Source of the DNA: CAYPCH01 sp964409165
GTDB lineage: Bacteria; Bacillota; Clostridia; Acetivibrionales; Acetivibrionaceae
Length of the DNA: 64,000 nucleotides
Assembly (NCBI GenBank): GCA_964409165.1
Contig: CAYPCH010000001.1
Location: 1 to 64,000 of the forward strand
Direction: 5' to 3'
The translations under genes were made by a program, and so were the position numbers. Each line of letters begins with the position of its first letter. Positions within the stretch are counted from its first letter, which is position 1. Below are positions 44,157 through 53,509 of this stretch, piece by piece. A model generated the notes under the pieces. That model did no database searches. It was not told the origin of the DNA and saw nothing but the letters and a program-made list of their open reading frames with translations.

Positions 44157-45142
44157 TCATCCTCCTGCCCTGATGAAAAACTTTCCCGGGCAATAACTAT
44201 CCTCCTTAAAGCCTCTTCCCTAACATCCCAGCTTAATTCTTGATTTGAAGCAATTTCTTCAATTATCCTGGCTATATCTATTTTTCTGTATTCTCCGGAA
44301 GCCGTTATGCTCTCGTAAAACTGGTGAAGCTTAAGATTCCTGTCTTTTGACACTTCAAGCTTTTCTCTGTCCAGTACATCGTCTCCCGGAAGAGCAGTTT
44401 TTAGCTCAATTTCACGTACATCTATATCATCTTGAAGCTCAGCATAAATCACACTGGGCTTTCGGTTTATTTCAGACAAACTATTTGATATTCTTACTAT
44501 GCTACCCGGATTTATGAAGTATTTTAAATCGCGCATTTTTATGCCAAAACCACTGTGATAATGCCCTGCAAAAGTAATATCTGCTTGAGTATCCTTTATG
44601 TCATCAATCAAAGTGTAAGGTATACCTTCATAAAAAGGCTTCAGTAAAAGCATGCTGTGTACAATGTTTATTGCATAATCTGCATCCTTTCTCTTTCTAA
44701 CAACATAATACTTTTTAAAATCTTCTTGGTCAATCTCATAATTATAAGATTTTCCTGTAAGCTGAACTCTTATACCATTCTTTTCAAGTAAGACTTCTTC
44801 ATCGTAATTTATTATTCTTACAATACCTGTACCTTCAAGGATACCCAACATTGTCCTTCCCAATGTTTCCGGGTTATGACCGTAAATATCATGGTTGCCT
44901 GCAACAGTATAAACAGGTTTCCCAAAATCTTTTATAAGAATCGCAAATTCCCTCACTATGGAAGGAGAAATATCCGGTCTATCAAACCAGTCTCCTCCGT
45001 GAAGAATATAGTCAATATCAAGATCGTCAGAAATCTCTTTAATTTCCTGGAATTTATTCTGCAAGGTTTCGTAAAAGTTGTCTTTCCTATTTTTGGGGGT
45101 TATACCCCTAATATGCGAGTCTGTAAAATAAAGAAATTTCAT
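44153..45142 (-). CDS. SbcD/Mre11-like metallophosphoesterase
   Basis: A 329-residue calcineurin-like phosphoesterase. All metal-binding motifs are present: FTDSHIRG (Asp, His), HGGDWFDRP, AGNHDIYGHN, IVHSMLLL, and AGHYHSGFG. The order and spacing resemble SbcD/Mre11 nucleases. A short C-terminal region (about 240-329) is helical and lacks the larger SbcD cap. It is the first gene of a three-gene overlapping set with the half-SbcC ATPase and the coiled-coil protein, which supports a nuclease-ATPase complex. GAGAGG precedes the ATG. Endo- or exonuclease activity is inferred. Confidence 0.85.
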   Translation of the reverse strand: MKFLYFTDSHIRGITPKNRKDNFYETLQNKFQEIKEISDDLDIDYILHGGDWFDRPDISPSIVREFAILIKDFGKPVYTVAGNHDIYGHNPETLGRTMLGILEGTGIVRIINYDEEVLLEKNGIRVQLTGKSYNYEIDQEDFKKYYVVRKRKDADYAINIVHSMLLLKPFYEGIPYTLIDDIKDTQADITFAGHYHSGFGIKMRDLKYFINPGSIVRISNSLSEINRKPSVIYAELQDDIDVREIELKTALPGDDVLDREKLEVSKDRNLKLHQFYESITASGEYRKIDIARIIEEIASNQELSWDVREEALRRIVIARESFSSGQEDE

Positions 45143-45238
45143 AAAACCTCTCTCTTTCCTTAATTGCAGCCTACATTGCTGTATTTACAGGCTTTTAAAG
45201 CTGTCCTGCATTTTTCAATCCAAGCATTTATTATCAGC

Positions 45239-45276
45239 AACTCAACTCTCCCACAGTATTTATAGGCTCTTTGCTG
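45239..45276. repeat. Family C element, end fragment only
   Basis: CAACTCTCCCACAGTATTTA, then TAGGCTCTTTGC, matching one terminal 34 bases of the full elements. The rest is missing. Confidence 0.7.
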
Positions 45277-45285
45277 ATGTTGAAA

Positions 45286-45981
45286 CTATTTCCCGTCTAT
45301 AACATTTCTGTTATTGAACTTTTTTATATACTCATTCCACCATTCCTGGTTTTCTACAGTACTAAGCTCATTTCCAAGATGGGACGTATCACCTTCGAGC
45401 ACAACATTAAATTTACCTTTTTCATAATCTATTATTGTAATTGAAGTATTATCGTACCATTTAATGCTAACCATTTCCTTAAGCCCGCATCCTAAAAAAA
45501 CACACATTAACGACCTTATTGCCGTACCATGAGTTACTATGCAGATATTCTTTCCTGTGTTATTTTTTAATATATACATTACTTCATCAATTAGCCTTTT
45601 TTGGAATTCCTCCATTGTTTCACCATTAGGCATTACGTGGGCATGGGGTTCGTTTTCCCATGTGTCATACTCTTCCGGCCATAATCCAGGAAGCTCGTCC
45701 CACCGCTTTCCTTCCCATTCTCCGCCATTTATTTCCTTAAGTTTATCGGTACGTATGATGGGAAGGTTCTTGATATCAGAAATGTATTGAGCTGTCTGAA
45801 GTGTTCTTTTCATACTGCTTGAGTAAATGACGTCGATATCAATGCTTTCAAGCCTTTCTGCCGCGTGTTTTGCCTGTATATGTCCTTTTTCAGTTATGCC
45901 CGAATCGGTCCATCCGTGAAAAACCCTGTTTAAATTTCCTTCAGCCTCAGCATGACGTACAAAAATCAGCCTGCTTTTCAA
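45286..45981 (-). CDS. Histidine phosphatase family protein (phosphoglycerate mutase-like)
   Basis: A 231-residue enzyme of the histidine phosphatase superfamily. The catalytic motif is RHAEAEGNLN at residues 8-17 (the RHG-type motif with Ala in place of Gly). YSSSMKRTLQTAQYI holds the phosphate-binding Arg, GEWEGKRWDELP follows, and the second His is in VTHGTAIRSLM. It looks like GpmB/CobC-type broad phosphatases rather than the glycolytic mutase. The start is TTG with GGAG about 9 bases upstream. It follows pyrD after a family E repeat, so it may or may not belong to the pyrimidine operon. The substrate is unknown. Confidence 0.85.
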   Translation of the reverse strand: MKSRLIFVRHAEAEGNLNRVFHGWTDSGITEKGHIQAKHAAERLESIDIDVIYSSSMKRTLQTAQYISDIKNLPIIRTDKLKEINGGEWEGKRWDELPGLWPEEYDTWENEPHAHVMPNGETMEEFQKRLIDEVMYILKNNTGKNICIVTHGTAIRSLMCVFLGCGLKEMVSIKWYDNTSITIIDYEKGKFNVVLEGDTSHLGNELSTVENQEWWNEYIKKFNNRNVIDGK

Positions 45982-45997
45982 TTCATCATCATCTCCA

Positions 45998-46074
45998 TTC
46001 CAAACAAGGGGACAGTTCTCTTGTCTGCTTTCTGTCCACGCACAGACAAAGATACGGTTCTCTTGTCTTTTTTT
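45998..46074. repeat. Family E hairpins, copy 3 (double)
   Basis: On the minus strand ACAAG-AGAACTGTCCC-CTTGT and GACAAG-AGAACCGTAT-CTTTGTC follow each other, with the same loop core as copies 1 and 2. It lies just downstream of the pyrD stop codon. Confidence 0.6.
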
Positions 46075-46993
46075 ATTCTAACTTCCCTATTATGTCATAA
46101 ATGCTATTGTGCTTATACACTTTCAGGTAATCTTCTATGCCCTTGACTACATCAATGCATGCAACAGGGTTTACAAAATTGGCTGTTCCTACCATTACTG
46201 CACTTGATCCTGCAAGTATAAATTCTATTGCATCATCGCCGTTTGAAATGCCTCCCATTCCTATTACAGGCACTTTTACAGCACGAAATGTTTCATATAC
46301 CATTCTCACCGCAACAGGCTTGACAGCAGGACCTGAAAGTCCTCCGGTATTATTGGCAAGTATCGGCTTTCTTTTATGTATGTCTATAGCCATACCAAGG
46401 ATAGTATTGATTAACGACAGGGCGTCAGCACCTTCAGCCTCCGCAGCTAAAGCTATTTCACTGATGCTTGTTACATTTGGAGTAAGCTTTACTATAAGAG
46501 GCTTTTTGCAGTAGCGTCTCACCCCTTTTGTTATTTCTGTTATTCCGCCTACTGTATTCCCAAAGGCAACACAGCCTTTCTTAACATTCGGACAGGATAC
46601 ATTAAGCTCTATAGCATCAATATCCGAATCCGAAAGCATCTCTGCCATTGCACAATACTCATCAAGGGTATTTCCTGCAATATTGGCTATTATTTTAGTA
46701 TCATACTTTCTAAGAAACGGTATTTCGTTTTCAATAAATGCTTTAACTCCCGGATTCTGAAGACCGACACTATTTAAAATACCGGCAGGAGTCTCGCAAA
46801 TCCTTGGGGGTTTGTTTCCCTGTCGGGGTTCTAATGTCAAACCTTTTACAGAGATTCCTCCAAGACTATTTAAATCCATGTAATCCTTGAATTCCCTTCC
46901 AAAACCAAATGTTCCTGAAGCTGCTATAACGGGGTTTTTAAACTTTATCCCTGCTATATCCACTCCAATGTCCGTTTTTAACATATCACTCAT
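46073..46993 (-). CDS. pyrD: Dihydroorotate dehydrogenase, class 1B catalytic subunit
   Basis: A 306-residue flavin enzyme oxidising dihydroorotate to orotate in pyrimidine synthesis. The active-site base is Cys in IELNVSCPNVKKG, as in class 1B enzymes that pair with PyrK. FMN-binding parts include VIAASGTFGFGREF, VKLTPNVTSI, LINTILGMAID and GMGGISNGDDAIEF. The ATG at 46991-46993 has GAGGTG 7 bases upstream and overlaps the pyrK end by 8 bases. It is the last clear member of the pyr operon. Confidence 0.95.
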   Translation of the reverse strand: MSDMLKTDIGVDIAGIKFKNPVIAASGTFGFGREFKDYMDLNSLGGISVKGLTLEPRQGNKPPRICETPAGILNSVGLQNPGVKAFIENEIPFLRKYDTKIIANIAGNTLDEYCAMAEMLSDSDIDAIELNVSCPNVKKGCVAFGNTVGGITEITKGVRRYCKKPLIVKLTPNVTSISEIALAAEAEGADALSLINTILGMAIDIHKRKPILANNTGGLSGPAVKPVAVRMVYETFRAVKVPVIGMGGISNGDDAIEFILAGSSAVMVGTANFVNPVACIDVVKGIEDYLKVYKHNSIYDIIGKLE

Positions 46994-47771
46994 CAAAAAT
47001 CACCTCATTGCTCCAGAATACCGGACCGTCCTTGCAAACATGGCTGTACTTCCAGTCATCCTCTTTACCTGTTTTACATGCACAGACCAGACACGCCCCT
47101 ATTCCGCACCCCATACGTTGTTCCAATGAGACCTGACATTTAATATTATTGTCTTGCGAAATCTGAACAACTCTTTTTATCATTGGCATAGGACCACATG
47201 TGTATATGATATCATATTTTTTCCTTTCAAGCTCTTTTTCAAGCGGAACGGTTATGATTCCCTTAAGTCCCGAACTTCCGTCATCTGTTGATATAAACAG
47301 GCTGCCAGAATTCTTTTCAAACTCGTCAGTTAGTACCACAAATTCACTGTTTCTGAATCCCAAAAAAGCAGTTTTATCAACACTCTTGCTTTCTTTCAAA
47401 AGAAACAGCAAAGGAAAAATTCCTATCCCCCCACCTACTACAGCAATGCTCTTATAGTCTCCACTTATATCAAAGGATTTCCCTAAAGGACCTATAATAT
47501 CAACTGTGCTACCTGCTTTCTTCTGTGAGAGGTATTGAGTGCCTATCCCTTTTATTTGAAATACAATATCAAAGGTACTCTTCTCCCTGTCAACACTGCA
47601 AATGCTTATAGGTCTTCTCAAAAGAGCATTGATTCCTTCACAGCACTTAACATTGACAAACTGACCCGGGTGGGCATTTTGTGATATATATGGTGACCTT
47701 ATAGTCATCATATATATGGAATTTGCAATTTGCTCAACTTTCTGTATAGTCTCAATCAATACTTTGGACAT
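46986..47771 (-). CDS. pyrK: Dihydroorotate dehydrogenase electron-transfer subunit
   Basis: A 261-residue FAD and [2Fe-2S] protein that passes electrons from PyrD to NAD. The FAD motif RRPISICSVD is near residue 50, the NAD-binding region AVVGGGIGIFPLLFL near residue 105, and the iron-sulfur ligands are in CGIGACLVCAC plus a later Cys in HVCKDGPVF. The ATG at 47769-47771 has GGAG 6 bases upstream; one four codons earlier does not. It follows carB, but a tandem repeat and a sequence gap lie between, so the true distance is unknown. Confidence 0.95.
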   Translation of the reverse strand: MSKVLIETIQKVEQIANSIYMMTIRSPYISQNAHPGQFVNVKCCEGINALLRRPISICSVDREKSTFDIVFQIKGIGTQYLSQKKAGSTVDIIGPLGKSFDISGDYKSIAVVGGGIGIFPLLFLLKESKSVDKTAFLGFRNSEFVVLTDEFEKNSGSLFISTDDGSSGLKGIITVPLEKELERKKYDIIYTCGPMPMIKRVVQISQDNNIKCQVSLEQRMGCGIGACLVCACKTGKEDDWKYSHVCKDGPVFWSNEVIFDE

Positions 47772-47798
47772 AGTATTCTCCATTTCTTTTCACACATT

Positions 47799-48172
47799 GT
47801 TTTATTCATTCTTGAATGCTAAAACACAACTTTCACTTGTAATTTATGCTTTCGGCTTATTTGTTTACAAATAGCCTCGCACAAATGTGAAAGTAAGTGT
47901 TTTATTCATTCTTGAATGCTAAAACACAACTTTCACTTGGATTTATGCTTTCGGCTTATTTGTTTACAAATAGCCTCGCACAAATGTGAAAGTAANNNNN
48001 NNNNNNNNNNNNNNNNNNNNNNNNNNNNNNNNNNNNNNNNNNNNNNNNNNNNNNNNNNNNNNNNNNNNNNNNNNNNNNNNNNNNNNNNNNNNNNNATTTA
48101 TGCTTTCGGCTTATTTGTTTACAAATAGCCTCGCACAAATGTGAAAGTAAGTGTTTTATTCATTCTTGAATA
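47799..48172. repeat. 100-base tandem repeat array around an assembly gap, carB-pyrK spacer
   Basis: Units of about 100 bases start at 47799 and 47899, and the tail of a further unit resumes after the gap at 48096. Each has GTGTTTT...AAAACAC with inner ATTCA/TGAAT, a stem GGCT-T-ATTTGT facing ACAAATAGCC, and ACTTTCAC facing GTGAAAGT. Each unit also contains the minus-strand bases TTCAAGAATGAATAA, which in the last unit are the final codons and stop of carB. Confidence 0.88.
47996..48095. other. Assembly gap of exactly 100 N
   Basis: One hundred Ns replace an unknown length of the tandem repeat. The number of repeat units cannot be known from this sequence. Confidence 0.99.
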
Positions 48173-51100
48173 CGCTTAAGTTTATAATTTCTAGGTCTTT
48201 TTCTTCTTTTCCAAGTTTGATGCAATCCACTACCGCTTTTGCAGTATCCAATGAGGTAAGGCAAGGTATGGATATTTCAACAGCCTTTCTTCTTATTTTA
48301 AAACCATCCCTTTCAGGCTTCCTTCCCTTTGTAGGAGTGTTTATAATAAGGTTAATTTTCCCTGACTTAATTAAATCCAGTATATTAGGCTTTCCCTCAT
48401 CTATCTTCTTGACAGCATTTGTTGCAATCCCTTGCCTGTTCAGCATAAGAGCAGTATTGCCCGTTGCATATAATTCAAAACCCAGCTTTTCAAAATCTTC
48501 AGCTAAAGCAATTAATTCTGTCTTGTCGGTATCCCTTACTGTCATAAGAATGCCTCCGCCCTTTTGGGGAAGCTTTATACCGGATGCTATAATTCCCTTA
48601 AACAAAGCCTCATGAAAGGTTTTTGCTATACCTAGAACCTCACCTGTAGACTTCATTTCAGGACCTAAGCTTATATCAACATCATGGAGCTTTTCAAATG
48701 AAAATACCGGAACTTTAATCGCTGTATATTCCGATTCCCTGTAAAGCCCCGTACCAAACATGAAGTCCGAAAGCTTCTTTCCCATCATAATCCTCGTGGC
48801 AATATTAACCATGGGTATTCCGGTTACCTTGCTTATAAACGGAACCGTACGACTTGAACGCGGATTAACTTCTATTACATAGAGCTCGTTATTGTAATAA
48901 ACATACTGTATATTGACAAGTCCAATAACTTTAAGTGCTTTAGCAAGCTTTCTCGTATATTCTACCACTTTATCCTTCACTTTTTCATTAATAGTCTGAG
49001 TGGGATAAACCGATATACTGTCTCCCGAGTGTACTCCAGCTCTTTCAAGATGCTCCATAATACCCGGTATAAGAATGTCCTCACCGTCACAAATTGCGTC
49101 AACTTCTATTTCTTTGCCCATCATATACTTATCGATCAATATAGGATGTTCCTGCTTCACCCTGTTTATTATCTCCATAAACTCGGTAACATCCTTGTCG
49201 CTAAAGGCAATTTCCATTCCCTGCCCTCCGAGAACGTAAGACGGTCTTACCAGAACAGGATATTTCAATTCATTAGCAACATTGAGCGCCTGTTCAAGCG
49301 TAAATATCGTTTTACCCTGCGGTCTTGGAATATTCAGCTCTTCAAGTATTGCATCAAACTTTTCACGGTCTTCCGCCGCATCAATATATTTCGGTTCTGT
49401 TCCAAATATTCTGACTCCCAGTTCGTTCAATGTTTTTGTCAGCTTTATTGCTGTTTGACCGCCAAACTGTACTATAACACCATCTACTTGCTCAGTTTCA
49501 ACGATGTTTTCAACATCTTCCGGGGTCAATGGCTCAAAATAAAGTCTGTCGGCGGTATCAAAGTCAGTACTTACCGTTTCAGGGTTGTTGTTTGCGATAA
49601 TAGTCTCATACCCCTCTTCTTTAAGTCCCCAGACTGAATGCACCGAGCAGTAGTCAAATTCAATTCCCTGACCAATTCTGATAGGTCCTGAGCCTATGAC
49701 CAACACTTTTTTCCTATCGGTTTTTTTTACCTCATTGTATTCATCATATGTTGAGTAGTAATAGGGAGTAATTGCATCAAATTCTGCCGCACATGTATCA
49801 ACCATCTTGTAAACTGCATTGATACCCATATCTTTTCTTTTTTCTGTTACATCCTTTTTTAAGCTACCTGTATATTTTGCTATTACTCTGTCGGTAAAAC
49901 CCATCTTCTTTGCTTTTTTCATGATTTCTTGATTCAAATCCGAAAGCTTAAGGGTTTTGAGCCTTTCCTCCATCTGAACAATTAACTTAACTTTATTTAA
50001 AAAGAACATGTCAATTTTCGTTATATCATTTATTTCATCAATTGTGACACCCCTTCTTATTGCTTCTGCAACAACAAGAATCCTTTCGTCATCAATATCT
50101 TTAACCTTTTCTTTTATTTCGTCATCAGTAAACTTTTTATAAAATTCCTGTTCCAGCGTAAATATTCCAAGCTCTAACGAACGCAACGCCTTCATCAGTG
50201 CAGCTTCAAATGAACTGCTTATTGCCATAACTTCTCCGGTTGCCTTCATCTGAGTTCCCAATGTTCTCTTCGCCTTCACAAACTTATCAAATGGCCATTT
50301 CGGTATTTTCACAACCACATAGTCCAGAGTAGGCTCAAAGCATGCATAGGTCTTCCCAGTTACTGCGTTCTGAATTTCATCCAAACCATATCCAATGGCA
50401 ATTTTTGAAGCCACCTTGGCAATCGGATATCCTGTGGCTTTTGAGGCAAGAGCCGAAGAACGGCTAACTCTCGGATTAACCTCTATAACAGCATACTCAA
50501 AACTCGTTGGGTGAAGTGCAAACTGCACATTACATCCTCCCTCAATGCCTAAAGCCGATATAATCTTATGAGACGATGTGCGTAACATCTGGTATTCTTT
50601 ATCTGAAAGAGTCTGGGAAGGTGCAACAACAATACTGTCTCCAGTATGAACACCTACAGGATCAATATTTTCCATATTGCATACAGTAATAAAGTTTCCT
50701 TTACAATCTCTCATAACCTCATACTCAATTTCCTTCCAGCCCGCTATACATTTTTCAATAAGAACCTGGTGCACCCTGCTGAGTCTTAATCCGTTACCAC
50801 CTATTTCTCTAAGTTCGGATGGATTGTAAACAATGCCTCCACCAGATCCTCCTAGTGTATAGGCAGGTCTTACAATCACCGGGTAACCAATTTCGTCGGC
50901 AAATGCCAGTGCATCCTCAATATTGTTTACAACTTTGCTTGGAATACATGGCTCACCTATTCTTTCCATAGTATCCTTAAAGGTCTGTCTGTCCTCAGCC
51001 ATTTTTATTGCTTCGGTTGCAGTCCCCAAAAGTTTCACATTGTTTTTATCAAGAAATCCTGACTCAGCCAATTCCATGGCAAGGTTAAGCCCTGTCTGCC

Positions 51101-51374
51101 CACCCAGTGTCGGTAGTATGCTGTCAGGCTTTTCAATTGATATTATCTTTTTTACTACTTCCACTGTAAGCGGTTCTATATAAACTTTATCTGCAATATT
51201 TGTATCTGTCATTATGGTTGCAGGATTACTGTTTATCAATACTACCTCCAAGTTCTCTTCCTTTAAAGCTCTGCATGCCTGAGTACCCGCGTAGTCAAAT
51301 TCCGCAGCCTGTCCTATAATTATCGGACCTGAACCAATGACAAGAACTTTGGTTACATCATTTCTTTTAGGCAT
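48156..51374 (-). CDS. carB: Carbamoyl-phosphate synthase large subunit
   Basis: A 1072-residue enzyme making carbamoyl phosphate from ammonia, bicarbonate and two ATP. Two similar ATP-grasp halves are visible, each starting with KVLVIGSGPI (residues about 9 and 550) and containing VRPAYTLGGSGGG and VRPSYVLGGQGME. A C-terminal MGS-like regulatory domain (about 940-1072) ends NLSVFKNE. The ATG at 51372-51374 (MPKRNDVTKV) has GGGGG 7 bases upstream; a longer start at 51401 has none. It follows carA by 35 bases. Its stop region is repeated in the tandem array that follows. Confidence 0.97.
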   Translation of the reverse strand: MPKRNDVTKVLVIGSGPIIIGQAAEFDYAGTQACRALKEENLEVVLINSNPATIMTDTNIADKVYIEPLTVEVVKKIISIEKPDSILPTLGGQTGLNLAMELAESGFLDKNNVKLLGTATEAIKMAEDRQTFKDTMERIGEPCIPSKVVNNIEDALAFADEIGYPVIVRPAYTLGGSGGGIVYNPSELREIGGNGLRLSRVHQVLIEKCIAGWKEIEYEVMRDCKGNFITVCNMENIDPVGVHTGDSIVVAPSQTLSDKEYQMLRTSSHKIISALGIEGGCNVQFALHPTSFEYAVIEVNPRVSRSSALASKATGYPIAKVASKIAIGYGLDEIQNAVTGKTYACFEPTLDYVVVKIPKWPFDKFVKAKRTLGTQMKATGEVMAISSSFEAALMKALRSLELGIFTLEQEFYKKFTDDEIKEKVKDIDDERILVVAEAIRRGVTIDEINDITKIDMFFLNKVKLIVQMEERLKTLKLSDLNQEIMKKAKKMGFTDRVIAKYTGSLKKDVTEKRKDMGINAVYKMVDTCAAEFDAITPYYYSTYDEYNEVKKTDRKKVLVIGSGPIRIGQGIEFDYCSVHSVWGLKEEGYETIIANNNPETVSTDFDTADRLYFEPLTPEDVENIVETEQVDGVIVQFGGQTAIKLTKTLNELGVRIFGTEPKYIDAAEDREKFDAILEELNIPRPQGKTIFTLEQALNVANELKYPVLVRPSYVLGGQGMEIAFSDKDVTEFMEIINRVKQEHPILIDKYMMGKEIEVDAICDGEDILIPGIMEHLERAGVHSGDSISVYPTQTINEKVKDKVVEYTRKLAKALKVIGLVNIQYVYYNNELYVIEVNPRSSRTVPFISKVTGIPMVNIATRIMMGKKLSDFMFGTGLYRESEYTAIKVPVFSFEKLHDVDISLGPEMKSTGEVLGIAKTFHEALFKGIIASGIKLPQKGGGILMTVRDTDKTELIALAEDFEKLGFELYATGNTALMLNRQGIATNAVKKIDEGKPNILDLIKSGKINLIINTPTKGRKPERDGFKIRRKAVEISIPCLTSLDTAKAVVDCIKLGKEEKDLEIINLSVFKNE

Positions 51375-51409
51375 CAAATATCCCCCTATTCTATTTTTCA
51401 AAAAGCTTT

Positions 51410-52468
51410 TTAAACTTTAAACGCCTTCATCTTTTCGATAAATTCGTCAAACAGATAAGCTGTATCGTTCTCAGGATGAAACTGTACCGTAAATACAGGC
51501 ACATCCTTGTATCTTAACCCTTCTATAGTGTTGTCGTTCATATTCCTGTGGCTTACTTCCATTCTAGTCTTTTCCAGAGAGGCCTCAACTATGGCATACC
51601 CATGATTCTGCGAAGTTATATACGTCAAATCTTTCTCAAGGTCTTTGACAGGGTGGTTAGAACCCCTGTGTCCATATTTTAGTTTTTCGGTGTCCGCTCC
51701 ATTAGCCAAGGCGGCAAGCTGATGTCCTAAGCATATTCCAAATATAGGTTTTTCCCCTATAAGTTCTTTTATCTCATTAATTGTATCAACACAGTCCTTC
51801 GGGTCTCCCGGGCCATTTGACAACATTATCCCGTCGGGATTTACCGCCATAATTTCTTCAGCCTTTGCATCTGCCGGAAAAACATACACATCACACCCTC
51901 TTTTAAGGAGTGAACTCACTATGTTCTGTTTTATCCCCAGATCCACCAAAGATACTCTGTATCCTTCTCCTTTATAGTGAACAACTTCCTTTGTTGTAAC
52001 ACACTGAACCGGGTTCTTTATAGCATATGCCTTTATTTCTTTTATCTTTTCATCAAAATTAAAATCCGGGTCTGTTGAAATAATTCCCCTCATTGTTCCA
52101 TTATCTCTTAATATCTTGGTAAGTGCCCTTGTGTCGATATCCTTTATGCCTATTATATTATTCCTCTTAAGATAGTCATTTAGCGTCTCTACAGATCTCC
52201 AGTTGCTTGGACTGTTGCAAAGCTCTCTTACAACAAATCCTTTAATATGTGTTTTTTTTGATTCAATATCGTCAATATTAACTCCGTAATTGCCGATAAG
52301 AGGGTATGTCATCGTTACAACCTGTCCACAGCACGTTGGATCTGTCAATAACTCTTGATAGCCTGTCATCCCAGTATTAAATACTATTTCACCTATAACT
52401 TCCCCTTCTATTCCGAAATTCTCGCCTTGAAAAATTGCGCCATTCTCGAGAGCTAAAATAGCTTTCAT
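51410..52468 (-). CDS. carA: Carbamoyl-phosphate synthase small (glutamine amidotransferase) subunit
   Basis: A 352-residue subunit that releases ammonia from glutamine for CarB. The N-terminal domain has FNTGMTGYQELLTDPTCCGQ. The class I amidotransferase domain has SNGPGDPKD, the nucleophile Cys in GICLGHQLAALA, and the His-Glu pair in TVQFHPENDT. GGTGGG precedes the ATG. It lies between pyrF and carB in the pyr operon. A single carAB set inside the pyrimidine operon suggests control through PyrR. Confidence 0.97.
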   Translation of the reverse strand: MKAILALENGAIFQGENFGIEGEVIGEIVFNTGMTGYQELLTDPTCCGQVVTMTYPLIGNYGVNIDDIESKKTHIKGFVVRELCNSPSNWRSVETLNDYLKRNNIIGIKDIDTRALTKILRDNGTMRGIISTDPDFNFDEKIKEIKAYAIKNPVQCVTTKEVVHYKGEGYRVSLVDLGIKQNIVSSLLKRGCDVYVFPADAKAEEIMAVNPDGIMLSNGPGDPKDCVDTINEIKELIGEKPIFGICLGHQLAALANGADTEKLKYGHRGSNHPVKDLEKDLTYITSQNHGYAIVEASLEKTRMEVSHRNMNDNTIEGLRYKDVPVFTVQFHPENDTAYLFDEFIEKMKAFKV

Positions 52469-52519
52469 TATTTTCCCACCCCATAAATAAATTTTGCTTT
52501 TCTACTTTTTACCTCATTA

Positions 52520-53458
52520 TCATCCATTTAGAGCCTTGTTTATGTCATCCTTCATTCTTAATGCTTCAGCTCTCGAAGCCTCATGGAATTTATCTTCAGT
52601 ATATATGCCTTTCCATTGTTCTGATTTATATGCACACATCACGCTTCTCGAAGCATTTACAACAGCACCCAATCCGTCGCAGTTAAATGAATGCACTACG
52701 TCTCTGGCCGTCCCTCCTTGAGCTCCATATCCTGGTACAAGAATGTATGACCTCTTTAATATTTTCCTCAAAATTTTTGCCTGGTTGGGGTACGTAGCTC
52801 CAACCACTGCACCAACACTGCTGTATCCGTATTTCCCAATGACACTCAAACCCCATTCTTCAACGTTTTCAGCCACAATCTCATATATGCTTTTTCCGTG
52901 TTGTGTCAGTATATCCTGAAATTGTCCCGAAGACTTGTTGGAGGTTTTTACCAGCACAAATATTCCTTTTCCCCTATTTCTGCAATCTTCAATAAAAGGT
53001 TTTATACCATCTACTCCCAAATACGGATTTACTGTCAGTGCATCAACATCAAATACTGTTTCAGAAACTCCCTGCACTATTTCCGTTTTCCCTATATATG
53101 CCGCAGAGTAAGCTTGCGCAGTAGTACCAATATCGTTTCTTTTACCGTCAGCGATTACCAAAAGTCCTTTCTCCTTGGCGTATTTCACCGTCTCATAAAA
53201 AGCCTTTAAGCCCTCAAGTCCGTACATTTCGTAGTATGCCATCTGAGGCTTTACCGCAGGGACAATATCGTATATTCCATCTACTATTTTTTTATTAAAC
53301 TTTAGTATTGCTTCCGATACACCCTTCATGTTTTTCCCATGCTTTTCAAACATCTCTTCCTTTATAAATTCGGGTACATACTCAATTTTTGGGTCAAGTC
53401 CTATGATAGACGGATTTTCTTTTTGTTTAATCTTTTCAATTAATACATCAACAAACAT
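52520..53458 (-). CDS. pyrF: Orotidine 5'-phosphate decarboxylase, type 2
   Basis: A 312-residue decarboxylase forming UMP. The catalytic set Asp-Lys-Asp is in VIADGKRNDIGTTAQAYS. SIIGLDPKIEYVPEF at the start and VPGYGAQGGTARDV near the phosphate-binding end mark the longer type 2 group, found in clostridia and mycobacteria, rather than the 240-residue Bacillus type. GGGAGAG precedes the ATG. It lies between pyrC and carA in the operon. Confidence 0.95.
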   Translation of the reverse strand: MFVDVLIEKIKQKENPSIIGLDPKIEYVPEFIKEEMFEKHGKNMKGVSEAILKFNKKIVDGIYDIVPAVKPQMAYYEMYGLEGLKAFYETVKYAKEKGLLVIADGKRNDIGTTAQAYSAAYIGKTEIVQGVSETVFDVDALTVNPYLGVDGIKPFIEDCRNRGKGIFVLVKTSNKSSGQFQDILTQHGKSIYEIVAENVEEWGLSVIGKYGYSSVGAVVGATYPNQAKILRKILKRSYILVPGYGAQGGTARDVVHSFNCDGLGAVVNASRSVMCAYKSEQWKGIYTEDKFHEASRAEALRMKDDINKALNG

Positions 53459-53509
53459 CTTAATTCTCTCCCTAAAAATTTATATTATTTAAAGTACCGG
53501 TATTATTTG

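Noticed and set aside
47916..48138. Open frames running through the Ns on both strands
   Set aside because: They exist only because unknown bases were treated as open; the real sequence is a repeat.
47799..48172. CRISPR array
   Set aside because: Units repeat end to end over about 100 bases with no unique spacers, and no cas genes are near.
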